Source: Paracyclopina nana
Lineage: Eukaryota; Arthropoda; Copepoda; Cyclopoida; Cyclopettidae
Length of the DNA stretch: 64,000 bases
Assembly (NCBI GenBank): GCA_019096065.1
Contig: JAGUCH010000008.1
Location: 2,299,001-2,363,000 of the forward strand
Reading direction: 5' to 3'
This document shows positions 10,721 to 23,616 of the stretch, piece after piece. Position 1 is the stretch's first letter, and every line of letters begins with the position of its first letter. Position numbers and translations under genes: made by a program. Below the pieces are notes generated by a model. It was not told the DNA's origin, did no database searches, and saw only the letters and a list, made by a program, of their open reading frames with translations.

Positions 10721-13700
10721 TTTTGTCTCATATTTGTAGTATGTACAATTTTCTATTTCACTTTGATGAAAAGGATATAGTACAATCTAGATGAACATGA
10801 CAGAAGGGCCAAGCTCCTTGATTCATGCTACATGCATGGGCTCAACTTTGATGTGTCAAAATATAGTCGATATTTCTTATTCTGCATGAGTGAGTAAAAC
10901 CAGCTAAAAGCTTAAAAAGAAAGCAACTTTGGAGGTGCTCTTCTCCCATTATTGCGTAAGAGCTCACCTTCTTTTGAGTTGTTACAGTATTTTTGTCTGT
11001 GTGAGCTAGTTTCTTGAATCCCCCCATAAAATATCCATAAAACTCTCATGATAACAAGTAGGATATGACATGCGATTTTTTTGCACGGTCTGGTTGTAGC
11101 ATTAAAATACACAGCCACCTACCATATAATATAGTGGTTGACATTGATCAAGTACCAAGCAAAGTTTCATACGCACACTATATGGCAATAATGATGAGAA
11201 AACTGAGATGCTAGTTGGCAAACTAGCTTTCCTTCACCATCATCTTAGCTAGTTTTCCTTTTTTTATTCATCTACACACAAAATCTGGGCAAATTCTGTG
11301 AAAAAAACCTAGATTTCGCCTTATGTTTTAGCTTACACCAAAAAATTATTGACGAATGAGCTTTTTGTTTCCAGGAATCTCATGTCTAAAATAAATGTAT
11401 CGAACATGTTTGTAGACAAAATTAGATGAACGCCACATTAGTCATCACAACTTCAAAGCAAGATGAAGAAGAAAAAGTCTTCAAAGCTCCATCTTTGTGT
11501 AGAAGATATAAAATGTAGGATACATTTGGGTCAAATATAATTCTACAAATGCTGAAAGAAAGCATGTTTGTTTTGAAAAAATACCACGTGAATTATGTGT
11601 ATTACAACTGCATTGGACATGCAAATCGAGTGTACGCACGCGATATACAACAGATGGGACCTTCACAGGCAGATTTTTCCCTCTGTGCAGTATGCAGGAA
11701 TACAGCTGTGTATTTCTGTTGCTGTATTTTATTTGCGTAGCATGACATTAATTATGCTGTTCAACTTCTTCGTCCCATTATTCATGATTATAAAGTAGGA
11801 TTAATAAAAAAAAGGCGGTTATACCACGCAGCATACCACTCATACCGTGGTAAATTATGGCTTACCTTAAATACATAAATCCTATGCAGCTCTGGATTAT
11901 ATGATCAAGGTAAAAATAGTCGGCAGTTTCACTTTTGATAGTGGTATATACGTTATGAGCATAACCGTGAGGTTACAACGAGAGCAGCAGAAAACTGAGG
12001 CTTCTTCCCATGAGGCCGTCAGTGTCGTCGTCGAGGCCGCGGCCTCCAAGTATTTAGCTGCTATAGGCGAATAAAAAGGGAGAAGAGTGGTGCGGTTACA
12101 CAAAACGGTGTTTCAACGCTATAAATAGCCAACTTCTGGTAGCACTGTTTCACCGAAGGTGTTATCACAAAAGAGATGAGAGATTCAGCGTTCTCTTTTG
12201 AGCTAAAGCTCGCCACTCACTGTTATCAATTTGCCAAGCTTTTTATCTCTTATAGGAATGCCTCAAGAAGATAAAAGTTGTAGTTCATTGGAGCAAAAAA
12301 AGGGTTCTTCTGAAAATAAAAGTTTGCTTGTTGAGTGGTTGGAGGGGAGAAAAAATTCAAAAGTCATTTAGGGCAACTGGCTTTCTTTTTTTTCTATAGT
12401 TGGAGAAAACGCTGTTTTTGTGCCTTCTAGTTGACCTTTTCTTACAGGTAATCCCAGCAGTGAAGGTAACAGAAGATAGCACACACATCCAGTACACACA
12501 AGTTATCACTGATTTCCTCCTATATTTTATGCAGGAAATTAAAGTCGTGACCTGACAGCTTTGACACTGGAGTGTATAGTATTAAAAATACATAATTCAC
12601 AATACATCATCATTACATAATGGTATGTTGCTCAGATATACCATGCACTTAGGATAATTTGCAAAAGGCATGACTAAAAAACTTGCAATCATGAGATAGT
12701 ACTTGTACAACATAAAACAGCAGTTTCTCTCAAAATTATTACATATCATTTTAGATTTATACTGAATTGATCAGGGAGTGTTTCTACTCATTTATGAAAT
12801 TTATTATGGTATTTATGAAAGCTGTACTTCAGGCTAATTAGCAAGCTAATTAACCTGCCTGAGCTTGATGATGTTCAAAGCTATTTAGTAGAGAAAATGT
12901 CAGAAAAAGGTTACTGCTGCCAAAAGAGAAATCTCTCTTAACCTCTTTTGACTATAACTGATGAGATGGCACTTTTTGTGACAAAATCCTATTATACTTT
13001 TATTGATCCATCTTGGCATGTAGTGCAAGATGTACCACAGCTATAACCTCTAAGGAATAGTGTAATTTGTATGACAAAAACCAATACATTCTGTGTAGCA
13101 TTGTACCATAGCTATGATTGATGCCCACCAAAAAATTTTTCGTAATAAAAGAGTTGAGAGAGTGTGTGTGTATATATTTTTTATTGCATTCTTTACTGCT
13201 GCAGACGCTGTGCACCGTGGACTTTAGTAGCTCATTTGTTACTTCATACCACGACATGGGCTATTGGTTTATTTACTTTGTCCATTCGAGTCCACTAACT
13301 GGAAAAGCTGCAGTGCTACTGCACTAGAAGAAGAAACATACTATATAAAATAGATTCCCTTCTTCCTCTACATCAAATTCACCTTTTCTTCGTGCGCTAT
13401 AAGAAAAAAGGCCAAACCACCTTCCTTTTAGGCCAGTGTTGTTACTGGCGATGATGGCACAAATTGGAGAAGGTCAACCAATTTCCTTCCAGTGTGCCAA
13501 GCCAATTATGCAAATATTCAAATCTGCTGCTTGACTGAATAAATTCTGCGAAAAGGCTATGCCTTTTCTAGGTTCTACTACTATTCAAATGATATTGCTT
13601 ATATATAGAAATAAATGACAAAAGACAGCTCTTTGTAGTTTGTCCTGGCCTTTTATGGTGACAGCTGCAGCAGCAGCAGCCTTTGGCCTTGCTTGGAGAA

Positions 13701-16180
13701 CAGGAGCCTCTTATGTCTTCTTTAGAGCGTGATCTTAGACTACCAATTAGCAGAAAGGTCATATCATCATCATCATAACGCACACAAAAAGACGAACTAT
13801 TATCTTAATTGTTTTCCTCTCATATAAGGCTTAGTAGTTTTTGTGTTGCTCTGGATGTGCATTGTGACACATTACTCTCCGTTTTTTACCCAAACCTGGC
13901 AATAAAAGCCAAAATTTGGCATGAATGGAGAGGAGCAAAAAGTGATCATTCGCCAAAAATAGAGCACTAAAAAAGTGACAGCTAGCGCAAATTAACATTT
14001 ACTATAACATTCCCTTTTTTAGTAGACAAAAAGTCCAGAAACAAGCCGGAATTTTGTCAGAATCAGCTTAGATGTGAAGGATAACCTAGTAAAACAAAGT
14101 CAGCTGACAAATGGCCTCAAAAAAGCTGCGTAAGTTCCTAGAACCGGAAAGGAAGCGAAGCTGGCCTAAAAAAGCCCTCAAATTGACGGAAAAGAAATGT
14201 TGAATGAAATAAAAATTCTGGGAAAGTCAGCTGACCAAAAAGATACATAGCAAATAGTCTTGAATTGCTGAAAGCTGGCAAAAGGTGGTAAAAGTTTTTT
14301 TTAAGACTGTTTGTTCTTCTTAGGCTTTTCAGTCTCAATCCATCATGAACAAAAACAAGATTCGCAAAAGCAGGCTCCAAAGCTATATAGAAGACTTTCT
14401 CCTCGACTTTGGTTGGAGGTGGCGTGGCCTTTTATTGCCTTTTTTCACAGTAAGCAATTTGTTCAAAAAGTTGGATACTGCTATAATAGGGCCCAAGGAA
14501 AAGGTCAAAGTTGAACAACAATTCAATTAATTGATAAGAGAAGCTGCATTGGCCTTTGTAGGCTGTTGGTGGAAAAAAGGCTTCTCCTTCTTTCTGCACC
14601 AATTTGATTCAAAGAGACTTTCACTGATGATGTGAGCAAGAAGGCTTGAATTGTTGGACCTTTTATATGCTTTTTGGCCTTTCTTTTGTCGTGGCCTTTC
14701 TTGTGAGTCAAATCAAAGAGCACAAGGCTGAAATAAAATGCAAATTGACGACTGGAAGAGACTGAGGCTGGCCTCGATTTTTCCAATCACCCTTGAAAAC
14801 CACAAGAAAAAAGGAGACCAAAAAATACGTACAAATCCAATTTTTATGGATTAAATGACCGCCTTTTAGAGGTGATTACACTTAAGAGAAAGCCCATGAA
14901 ATACCATATAGCCCTAGGGAAGTCTTACTACACCACCAACCCAAACCACAAAATGGCAACCTCTTTAAATGGTTTCACCAAACAACAAACCATGATTCAT
15001 AATGCTACAATCATTTCTGACGAGATTTTCCATTATTTATTACGTTTAACTGCCAATGCCATGTAGTTGAAATAAATTGATAGCCTTTCTGCCAACGCCA
15101 AAACAACATAAGTATACACACAACTTCAGTGCATTTCTGGTTGCAGAAATGAGGATGAGGTTTGCAAAGTTTGCTCAAATATACTCAAACACTACTACTA
15201 CTACCACCACATCAGTAAGGTCGTGCACATGTGTCACAAGTTAGGTGCAAAAGTGAAAGCCATGATGATGATTAGAGTAGTTCATACTTAAATATAAATG
15301 TTTCGCCTTTAAAGAAATAATTTAGAAGGCTGATGAGTTTCTTTGTGTATAGTGCTACTCCATAAATATTTGAATGACCTCTATTCATCAGAGGCTGCCT
15401 GAAAATTCTACCGCTAATTAGATTTCCCTGCTTTTCACCACAAACTTTCCTTTGTGCTCGTATTAATGTATCCTATGATGTAATAATAAGCAGTTTTTAC
15501 TCTCTCCTACAAAGATAGATAAAAGTTCTCAGGTAAAAGGGAAAGTTTGCTTCTATACCAAAATATGGTAGCAAGACAAAGCCCTCTAAAAGTGAAAGCA
15601 GAGAGGACCAAAAGTAATGATTTGTGTAGTGTGTATGGTTTGCTTTGATACATATAGAGGAAATGCACACTATTTGACTGGCCAATGTCCTTAGCTTGCC
15701 TTTTCATTGAGATAAAAGCAAGTATATGGATAAAGATGATATTGTGGAAGCAAGCTCTATTAACCACGTGTCTTTTAGGGCTTTTAGAGCAAAACAGCAG
15801 AAAATTGGTATTCTTCTTCCTTGGGAGAGCGCCCAAAATACACCCTATGGCGAATCAATTTCCTTAAGGGGATTTTCTCATTGGTTTTCCCCTTTTTGTC
15901 TTGTCTCTGCTTTTATCCATTTTAGGGAAGCTTTCACTACTCCATTTCAAATACAATAATATGAAATAAGAAAAATATGAAGGCCATGCCTGGAAATTCT
16001 CAGGCTGTGACAGGTCTGTATAAAGCAAGTCTGGTAGCACTGCTGATTCAAATGGCTGTTCTATGCAGCAGTTGGCATTTTTATGTTAGCTTCCAGTTGG
16101 CAACTATACAAGAATTGAGAGGTCAGCTGATGAGCTGAGCAGCATAACAACAAATAGCCAAATGTCAACAAAACATCAAA
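10721..16180. other. 5.4 kb without a confident gene
   Basis: AT-rich spacer. It contains a TATA-like box near 12.12 kb, short CAG runs near 13.66 kb and a 14-base perfect palindrome (GAGGCCGCGGCCTC, 12033-12046). Open frames are under about 110 codons, with random-looking composition and no splice support. Small unrecognised exons cannot be excluded. Confidence 0.5.
12119..12128 (+). promoter_or_regulatory. Possible TATA promoter without an identified gene
   Basis: CTATAAATAG is a strong TATA match. About 130 bases downstream an acceptor-like CTTATAG is followed by an ATG with a 37-codon frame (MPQEDKSCSSLEQ...), but no good donor follows. This could be the 5' end of a small gene or chance. 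Confidence 0.25.
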
Positions 16181-17152
16181 ATGAAGAAGCTATTGAGCCT
16201 AAGGCTCCTTATCTTATCACACCAAAGGAAAATGTGTGATATGAACAGATTCTCAGTGTATGATGGCTGGTACCAGAAGGCTCCCAAAGAGAAAGCTGAC
16301 AGCGTCACAGCACTTGTCTTGGGCTGGGCAGGTGCTCAGCCAAGACAGGTGCAAAAGTTTACTCAGATGTATGCTGAGGAATTTGGCATAGGTGCTCATG
16401 GGTACATTATGCCCATGGAATATTGCTTCAGGTATGACCAAAAAGGTCAAAGGCAATTAGCTGATTACATAGTGCAAAATGTATTACCAAATGAGAATAC
16501 AGGCAAGAAGATATTGCTGCATTGCTTCTCCAACAATGGCTTCAACTTGTGCAAGCATGTGGCTCTGTCACTTAAGGAAAACACTGATAAGTAATACATT
16601 TTAGTCATAAAAAATTAAAATTATGTAATATAAGTTATATTTTTACTTAGGCTTGAAATACTAGGCTGTGTGATTGACTCTGCTCCAGGTCCCTTGGGAG
16701 TTTTTCCCTATTTCTCACAGAAATGGGGAGTGCATGATAAAATAACCAAGGATGCCCCCTGGATTTTCCCACTCTTCACTCCCATCATCTATGGCTACTT
16801 TGAGGTGACTGAGCACAAAAATTCCATTTTGGCCTCAGTGCTGAAAGCTCTTCAAATTACACCTGTCTTGTATTTCAATTGGCTGAAATTTGGAAGCAAC
16901 GAGTGGGCTGGTAATTATTTGATGCACAAAGAAGATGAACATTGGCCTTTGCTGTTCATTTATTCAGTCAATGACAAACTGATGCCTCATACTTATGTGG
17001 ACAGGCTGATTGTGAGCAAAAGGAGGCAAAGTCCAAATAGACTGATTGTTGGCAAGAAATTCACCAAATCCGGACATGTGGCACACCACAAAACATTCCC
17101 CCAAGAATATGTCCATCAAATAGCTCAATTCATTGTCAAATCCAAATTATAG
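16181..17152 (+). CDS. TMEM53: TMEM53-like protein (DUF829, alpha/beta-hydrolase fold)
   Basis: Two exons, 16181-16590 and 16651-17152, join over a 60-base intron to give 303 aa (human TMEM53 is about 277). The hydrolase-like elements are in order: a nucleophile elbow HCFSNNG with Ser117, an acidic residue in SVNDKLMP (Asp245), and SGHVAHH with His279, followed by FPQEY. These match the TMEM53/DUF829 pattern of nucleophile Ser and SGHV. In vertebrates the protein sits at the nuclear envelope and endoplasmic reticulum and dampens BMP-SMAD signalling; substrate and activity are not established. The first ATG gives a short Leu-rich N-terminus; Met18 and Met21 are alternative starts. The receptor gene begins about 360 bases downstream on the same strand and I see no AATAAA between them. 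Confidence 0.85.
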
Positions 17153-17510
17153 GGATTAATTGCTTGAAATAGAAAGATTATACCATATTAGCAATGAGAT
17201 TGACCTTTTCAGAGATATTTTCTAAGATTTTAGTTACGATAAAAAAGAGAATCTTGGTGAGACAGAGACTAGGCCAAAGGTGTTTGGACAATTATTGGCG
17301 AGCTCCAATAATTCATTCGATTTTCAGATTCACGGAATAACTTGATTTGAATCAGTCAGTAAAAAAACTTCTTTGGAATATGAGGCTTAGTATATTTGGT
17401 TCTTGATCTGGAGGGTTCACTAATCCTATATTGTAAGTGACGGCTTTCGAATCAGGTTTGGTTTTGGGCCTCACAAATCATGAGTGATGCCATGGTGATA
17501 ATGCTCCAAT

Positions 17511-18623
17511 ATGCTTATGTACGTCAATCAGAATGATCCTTTTCTTCATCAGTTTGGCTACAGACCCCATGACAGCAGCATGAAAATGATGTTCAATCTC
17601 AGTGAGACGGACATGATGGATGGATGGTATGGCAATCATTGGCTTGTTGCCTCCACTCTTTCGATTTTCGCCATTGTTGAGACTCTTGGTAATGGCATGC
17701 TTTGCGGAATCCTCTACTACGAAAAGTATGGCATGGATCCAGTGAAGAGGACTTCCATCAACCAGCTGATCTTCATGGTCATCTGGATTATCATTGCCAA
17801 TAACCTGGTTGGATTGCCAATCCTGACCTACAGAATGATATTTGGACCCACAAGTATGCATAAAATCATGTAAGCCAAACTCAATTTGAATTGTGTTCCT
17901 CCATTTCAGGCGGATTTTCTGCAAGGATTGTGACTACTTTTGGCATGGCAGCCCTGAGTATGACCAACTTGACATTGATGGAAGTGACCTTGTTGAGGAT
18001 TCTCTACATCAAAAAGTGGGCTGCGATGTCAAGGATCTCAGATGATTTTTTGTCAGCTTGGTTGGGGACATTCAATGCTTCATGGACGGGCTTCTGGATC
18101 TTCACCAGGTGGATTTCTGATGATTTCTGCTATGGCCAACAATTTAAATTCCTGTCAGCTCAAGATTGCCAACCGGAGACAAATGTGGTGGCTTTCTTCA
18201 AAATGTAAAATAGTAAAAAGTTTCTATCCTTTCCAAGTTAAACCTTTTCTTATTAGGAGAGTTTGGATGGTGATTTTGGCACCTGGACTCATAAATGGGC
18301 TTCTATTGATGATTGCAGCTTTTCTGAGAAAAACTCATCAAATCAGGCCAAATTTGCAACATCAACTCTCAGAAGAAGTTGCACCAAAAAAGAATAATAC
18401 TCTAATGGCACCTCGAGTTATCATTCTACCTATTTTAATTTTTTTAATTGCTGTAATGATTCCGATTGCAGCTGTCAATTTCAGACTGATCCAAAATCAC
18501 CCATTCTTTGTTAGTTCAGGCCTACATGTTGCTTACGTAATGTATGCAATATTTCTGCCATCTTTGTTCTTTATGTCGAACCGAAAAGCTCGTAAATGTG
18601 CACTCTCGTTTATGAAAAAATAG
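17511..18623 (+). CDS. Divergent seven-transmembrane receptor
   Basis: Exons 17511-17853, 17910-18204 and 18257-18623 join in phase (334 aa). Hydrophobic segments fit seven helices: near WLVASTLSIFAIVETLGNG, INQLIFMVIWIIIANNLVG, a segment around MAALSMTNLTLMEVTLLR, a fourth around AWLGTFNASWTGFWIF, VWMVILAPGLINGLLLMIA, VIILPILIFLIAVMIPIAA and LHVAYVMYAIFLPSLFF. Helix 1 keeps a GN pair, as in rhodopsin-like receptors, but the DRY position reads LLRILYI and NPxxY is replaced by LPSLFF. The loop after helix 1 carries DPVKRTSINQL. The N-terminus has one sequon (NLS) and no signal peptide. It is probably a lineage-expanded chemosensory or peptide receptor; ligand unknown. An upstream ATG at 17480 is out of frame. 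Confidence 0.75.
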
Positions 18624-18629
18624 AATAAA
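18624..18629 (+). terminator. Poly(A) signal abutting the receptor stop codon
   Basis: AATAAA begins at the base after the TAG stop, so the 3' UTR is probably only some 20-30 bases. Confidence 0.5.
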
Positions 18630-19034
18630 TGAAAATGCCACAATTCATCCGCAAAGGCGAAGAATACTTATCCCCCTTCTTAATGTCATCATTTCCATAA
18701 AAATGCACACAGGGAAACCTGGTGTCAAAAGAAGCAGATGCTTAGAATTGAGTGACTGGAAAGATGCACATTTTTAATTTTCTCTTACGCAACAATTTCT
18801 GACTTGCACACGCACTTTCTAAGGCTAAAAATATTAGTTGACCATTTGAGCGGCTTTCACTTTAGGCCTGTGACTGCACAGCTCCCACTCAACCTCTAAA
18901 ACGTAGGCTAACGGAAAAAGCTGAAAAATAGAGTCAAGTATGCCATTTAAGTGTGTAGAGCGGCCAACAAGTCCTAGTTTGAACTACTTTTGTTCTAAGC
19001 TATTTACCGTAAGATATCCATCCTCAGAAGCTCA

Positions 19035-19270
19035 CCCCACTAGAAAAATTGAAATGTGGAACTAACGTGAACTTGCGTGGCATTACCATGATAATTTGTA
19101 ACGTGGTAAGTTAGTACCACTTAAAGTGTACAGTAATGGAGTTACCATGGCACAAAGACGTTCACGTTTGAATGAAAAGTTACTACCACTTAACGTGTAC
19201 TTAAAGTGGCGCTACTGTGAGGGAAAAACTTGCAATTCAAAGTGCCAGTAATTTGCATGTTAATTTCACT
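19035..19270. repeat. Left subterminal repeat array of the transposon
   Basis: Contains two 17-base direct copies, TACCACTTAAAGTGTAC (19115-19131) and TACCACTTAACGTGTAC (19184-19200), 69 bases apart with one mismatch. Other copies of GTTACCATGG and AACGTGAA-like words lie around them. Such arrays are binding sites for element-encoded proteins in CACTA transposons; that role is inferred here. Confidence 0.6.
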
Positions 19271-19406
19271 TTAAGTACAAGTTATCGGAAAAGCAGCATT
19301 GCTCAAATTTAAGAAAGGAATATTCAGCTAAACTTCAAGCATACGTAGACTTGTTTTTTAATGGACACCATGAGTTATAAGAGTTTTTTCATTATCATAG
19401 CATGAT

Positions 19407-19412
19407 TTTATT
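19407..19412 (-). terminator. Poly(A) signal of the transposase gene
   Basis: AATAAA on the minus strand, 20 bases after the transposase stop codon and before the left subterminal repeats. Confidence 0.6.
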
Positions 19413-19431
19413 CTGTATTTTGCCATGGACG

Positions 19432-22400
19432 CTACAAAAACAATGTTGAGAAGGACACATTGATCAGAATGTCCTGAGACAAGACACCTTTTCCAAGCAC
19501 CATTTTTTTGCTTATGATGACTTTGTTGTGGTAGTCTTCCTTGACAAACCTTCTCACGCCAATTTTATCGAAATTTAGGTACGGGACGTCATCATGGAAA
19601 TACTTCTCGGTGAACATTAGGCGACATACATAACCCTTGGAGCTAACGTCAATGACTTTGTAAAAGTTCATTTTGTTGTCGACTTTGGCATACACAATGT
19701 TGTCGCTGGTGGCTCTTTTGTTTGCATTGGCAGTGACTTTGACATTCCGTTCACAGTAATGGTCAATAAACTTTGAGATGTACAGTTTTTGCATAGCCGT
19801 CTTGGAAAAACTGCATGTATTGTTGGGAATTAATTTTTTGACCTTCTGAAACTCTGCTTCGAACCTTTCGGCGCTGATGTCATCCAACTTCTTATGTTTG
19901 CGCACTTCAAAGAGATGATAAAATGTATGTATATTGAAGCTGCAAGCTTTGACGCCGAAGGTTTTGTGATACTTGGTGTAGAATGCTTCATGGATCTTTT
20001 CAAGTTGGTCTGACGGTATCTGCTCATACAGAGTTTGTGGCAAGAGGGCAGCCAATGTCAGATAGCAAAACATTAGCCACACTTGGCGTAGTGACTTATT
20101 TTCCTTACCGCCAATGGCACTTTCAAAAAGTAAGAAGCCACATGAAAACAAGGCTATGTACTCCTCAGACTTGTAATGAGTAAGAGACGTCTGCAGCTTC
20201 CTTGGACGTCTATTAAATTCTGTAGGGATGTTCATCAGTGCCCACTCCTTATCAAACGATTCCACAATTGCCAGGTGAGTCTTAGAAAACATGGTGTCAC
20301 CTTTTCTTGGCTGTAGAATGTTATTCACAATTTTTTTGCAGACTCCTAATGCTAAATTGTGCATGGGCTCAATATCACACGTTTGGACAAAGTCAAACCC
20401 TGGATCGGCTGTGAGCACTGAAATGCCTTTAATGCCAAAGGTCAAGCTGTTGTCCTCACACACTTCTTTTCCTTGTTCCCTGATCAAGTCATACACCTTC
20501 ATTGTGTCCCGATGGGTACGGCGCTTATAGCCAATGGTGTCTTTATCGTAAACAACATTTTTCCCAGCTTCCTCTTTCTCTCTTTGCTTCGCTATATCTT
20601 TTTTCCTCTTTTCATCCTCAATGGTCAAAATGCGTGCTTTCTTTGCTGGTCTGTCATCTTCAATGTCTGTGTCACTTCCACTGGACCTTTCGCGCTTTGA
20701 TGATCTCTTTGGCTGTGTCTTCAAATCTTTTCTTTCCTTTCGCTCCTTGTCAATTCTGTCCTGCTTTTCAGTCCGGCCCACGGCTAAACAACGATCACAT
20801 GCATAGAACCCGCTGTGACCCTTTAAACATTTCAATTTTGCCCTCATTGGGGCGTCGGCAATGAAGGCTTTCAAGAAGAATCCAAGGGGATGGCATTTTT
20901 TCAATGTGTCACGCAACATTTCCATCAGACATTGCTCTTTGTCCTTTCTATGGATAAATATACCCATGACATGGACAAGTTTACATCCTTCGAATCTGAC
21001 GCACAGTATAGTCATTTGGTCTATGCCACTTACCGAAAGAGGCACACCATCAAGACACATATCGTAATTGACCGCATACGGCCCTTTCACGTCACGCTCA
21101 CCATGCAAAAGTCTGTGGTATTTATACACATCCTCCATGTCACTATATGTCCATACGGACAAAATCTCATACTGGGAACGTGGGTACTTTTTCTCAGGAT
21201 ATGAGTCACCCTCAATGTAAATTTTAGTCCCATCACCAGCTCTTTCACGAATTTCCCACCTCATGTGAATTTTAGGTGCCATTTTCAGCACCCTATTTCG
21301 AATTGTCTTATAACATTTGAGTTTACGCTCAGGAAGAATGCTCCGTATCAAATCCCACATAACTTGGCTTTGAGACTCCTTCAAATAATGTCTTGCACAA
21401 ACGGTAAGAAACCTCTTTTCTAAGAGAATGTTTCTCATCTCTAAGGAAGGGTTGGTGCACTCTTGCTGGTAAAGTAGACAAAGTTCCTGATAGGTTATTG
21501 TCTTCCCGCCGAACTTGCAAAGAATATCGTCGACTTGCTGATAACGTTCACGCTCCTCATCACTTTCACCTAGGCCCGCCGATAGCAAATTGCTGCCATT
21601 GCTGTCGTCATCTGAGATTGCTGGGTCACTCTAAAAACACAAAACTTGACGTCAAGATACTATTCATGTGCAATTGACTTGTTTATTTCAATTTAGTTGA
21701 AATGTGACTGTGCAACGTACTACATATTAAGCAAACGTGTGAATGTCATGACTACAACTTGAAAGTTTTAAATAGAAAATGCAATACTGCAAATGCAAGG
21801 TTGAAGCACAAATCAGAAAGTACAAAAATAGACTTGTGTCTTGATCTTATCTTGAAATGTTTTAATCTAGAGTAATCACCTCAAGAATTATTTTCACGTC
21901 ATCATCTTCGTCTTCAGAAAAGGCAGCGCTGTCTGAGTCGCTGTACTCAGTTTCAGGCTCATACAGACAATTGTAGTCATCATTGTCACGTGACAAATCA
22001 ATTGAAGACGGAATATTCCTTCTGACGCGTTTATCGTTCTCGGTTTCCCATAGCCGATTGGTGTAATCATGGTACATAAATTGTGTGTCCACCAATACTT
22101 GGCTTACCTCTTCAACTCCACGCATGAGGTCAGGATCCTCAACTTGAGCTGGTGGCATGTCATTAAAGTGACCACGGTTCTCATCGGTGTACTGTTCAGC
22201 CCGGCGCTCGTTAGCGATGTTTTGCGCAACTTCGTGAATAGCGTGAAACTTTGCAATTTTGGCGGGACCATAATGGTTGTCAAAGAACTCCTTATCTTTA
22301 GCGTACAGTACACGTGGATTGCAATCAAAAGCTTTGTTGGGATCCTCATAATCCTGGAGCACCTTTTGGCCTGCAAATGGATTGTCATGCAGTTTGTGCT

Positions 22401-23060
22401 TATCTGCCAAGTACTGCTTCCCCTTTTGAACAATCTTCTTGAAACGATCCATCTTTTCAGTGCAAATCATAGCAGCAGGGAATGTTGCTCGAGCCAAAAT
22501 AGCCTCCACGGCATCTTCGTCAACTTCGTCATTTTGAGTAGGCCCATCATCTTGAGAGTCACCAAACAAGTCTTGAGTAGCAGTTTCATCGTGTTTGTAC
22601 GGTGGTGAAAAAAACTCCTGCAACTCTGGGTAATCGTCCACGTTTCGGGAAACTCCTGGCTTGGGATTGTCATGTTCAGTGCATGTAACGCCATGTTGGG
22701 CCACAAGTTCCCTCTTCAGATCTCGCAAGTCAACATCAGAATCGTCAGATGATGTATCTAACGGATTGACCTTTAACATGTCCCGGGCGCCTTTCATTGC
22801 TTGGCGAGTTCTTTCAAGTAAGTCCCGGTCAGTCCTGGTCAAAAAAGAAGTATTACTTTAACTTGGCGTTAGCATGCACTATATTAAAAAGAAAGTATTA
22901 CTCACTCTCTATCAAGAGCATCGCTCAATTCTTTGTTTGCCGAATAATCAGTACGCCGCTCCAACTGACCCAATTCTGCTTCAAGTTTCTTCATCTCGCG
23001 CCTTCTTTTTGCACGCTGGCTAGCAGGAGCTCCACCATGTTTATCAGTTGAACGCACCAT
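19432..23060 (-). CDS. Transposase of the large DNA transposon
   Basis: Three exons on the minus strand, 22906-23060, 21880-22834 and 19432-21630, join in phase to 1102 aa. The N-terminus (MVRSTDKHGGAPASQRAKRR...) is basic and helical. A long acidic region follows (SDDSDVD, DEVDEDAVE, SEDEDDD). The C-terminal ~730 residues form the catalytic part: YDMCLDGVPLSVSG, then FIADAPMRAKLKCLKGHSGF with Cys pairs in FYACDRCLAVG, and CDIEPMHNLALGVCKKI. This DAP...KGH...C..C...D.xMH..LG series is typical of the large transposases of CACTA-like and related animal elements; exact catalytic acids cannot be assigned by eye. A lysine-rich insert (around PKRSSKRERSSGSD and RPAKKARI) looks like a nuclear localisation signal. 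There is no frameshift or in-frame stop, so the copy may be active or recent. AATAAA follows at 19407-19412. Confidence 0.85.
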
Positions 23061-23616
23061 TTTTAAGACTTCAATGTCTATGCGCTGTCTGAAAAATTAA
23101 AGGCAAATTTACAGCTAATAATTGTTCGCTCCTTTATTACGCCACATTATTTTTAATCGTCAAATTGATTTTTTCCATTATACGCCAATTTTAATTTTCT
23201 CGTCAAATGGCAATAGACTTCCGGCGACGCTCACGTAAAGACGTACATTACTGTGAAGGTACAAAAATTTTCTAAAATCTTTGCAATCCTTGTTTGAGAC
23301 TTATCAAAACACAGTAATATTAACCAGAAATTGCAATTACCTATCAAATATTTCCTTTTTCAGGTTTTCGTAAAGTACGAAGCGCCATTGAGGACGCGGA
23401 ATTTCAAATTGAATAACGGTCAACAACGCCGGCCGGCTTAGGTACGCGTTCCACCTACAGCAGCGTACGTCAGCTGCACAGCAACTTCACCTTGAACTGC
23501 CGCGTCAGTTGACTCAGTTCGTCATCAGCTGCCTGCTTGGCAACACCTACCTCGCAAAAGCAACTTGACGTGAGATTGAAACGTGAAGCTACCGTGGAAG
23601 TAACTTGAACGCCATC
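23061..23616. promoter_or_regulatory. Divergent promoter region inside the transposon
   Basis: The 556 bases between the two start codons must hold both promoters. They carry words resembling the terminal motifs, for example CACGTAAAGACGTAC near 23231 and GAAACGTGAAGCTACCGTGG near 23578, comparable to AACGTGAAG and TACCGTGG-type words at the ends. The element's own DNA-binding protein might therefore act here. Transcription starts are not visible. Confidence 0.45.

Noticed and set aside
14311-14530. Short frames with FLLDFGWRWRG
   Set aside because: No splice signals or homologous pattern; treated as chance.
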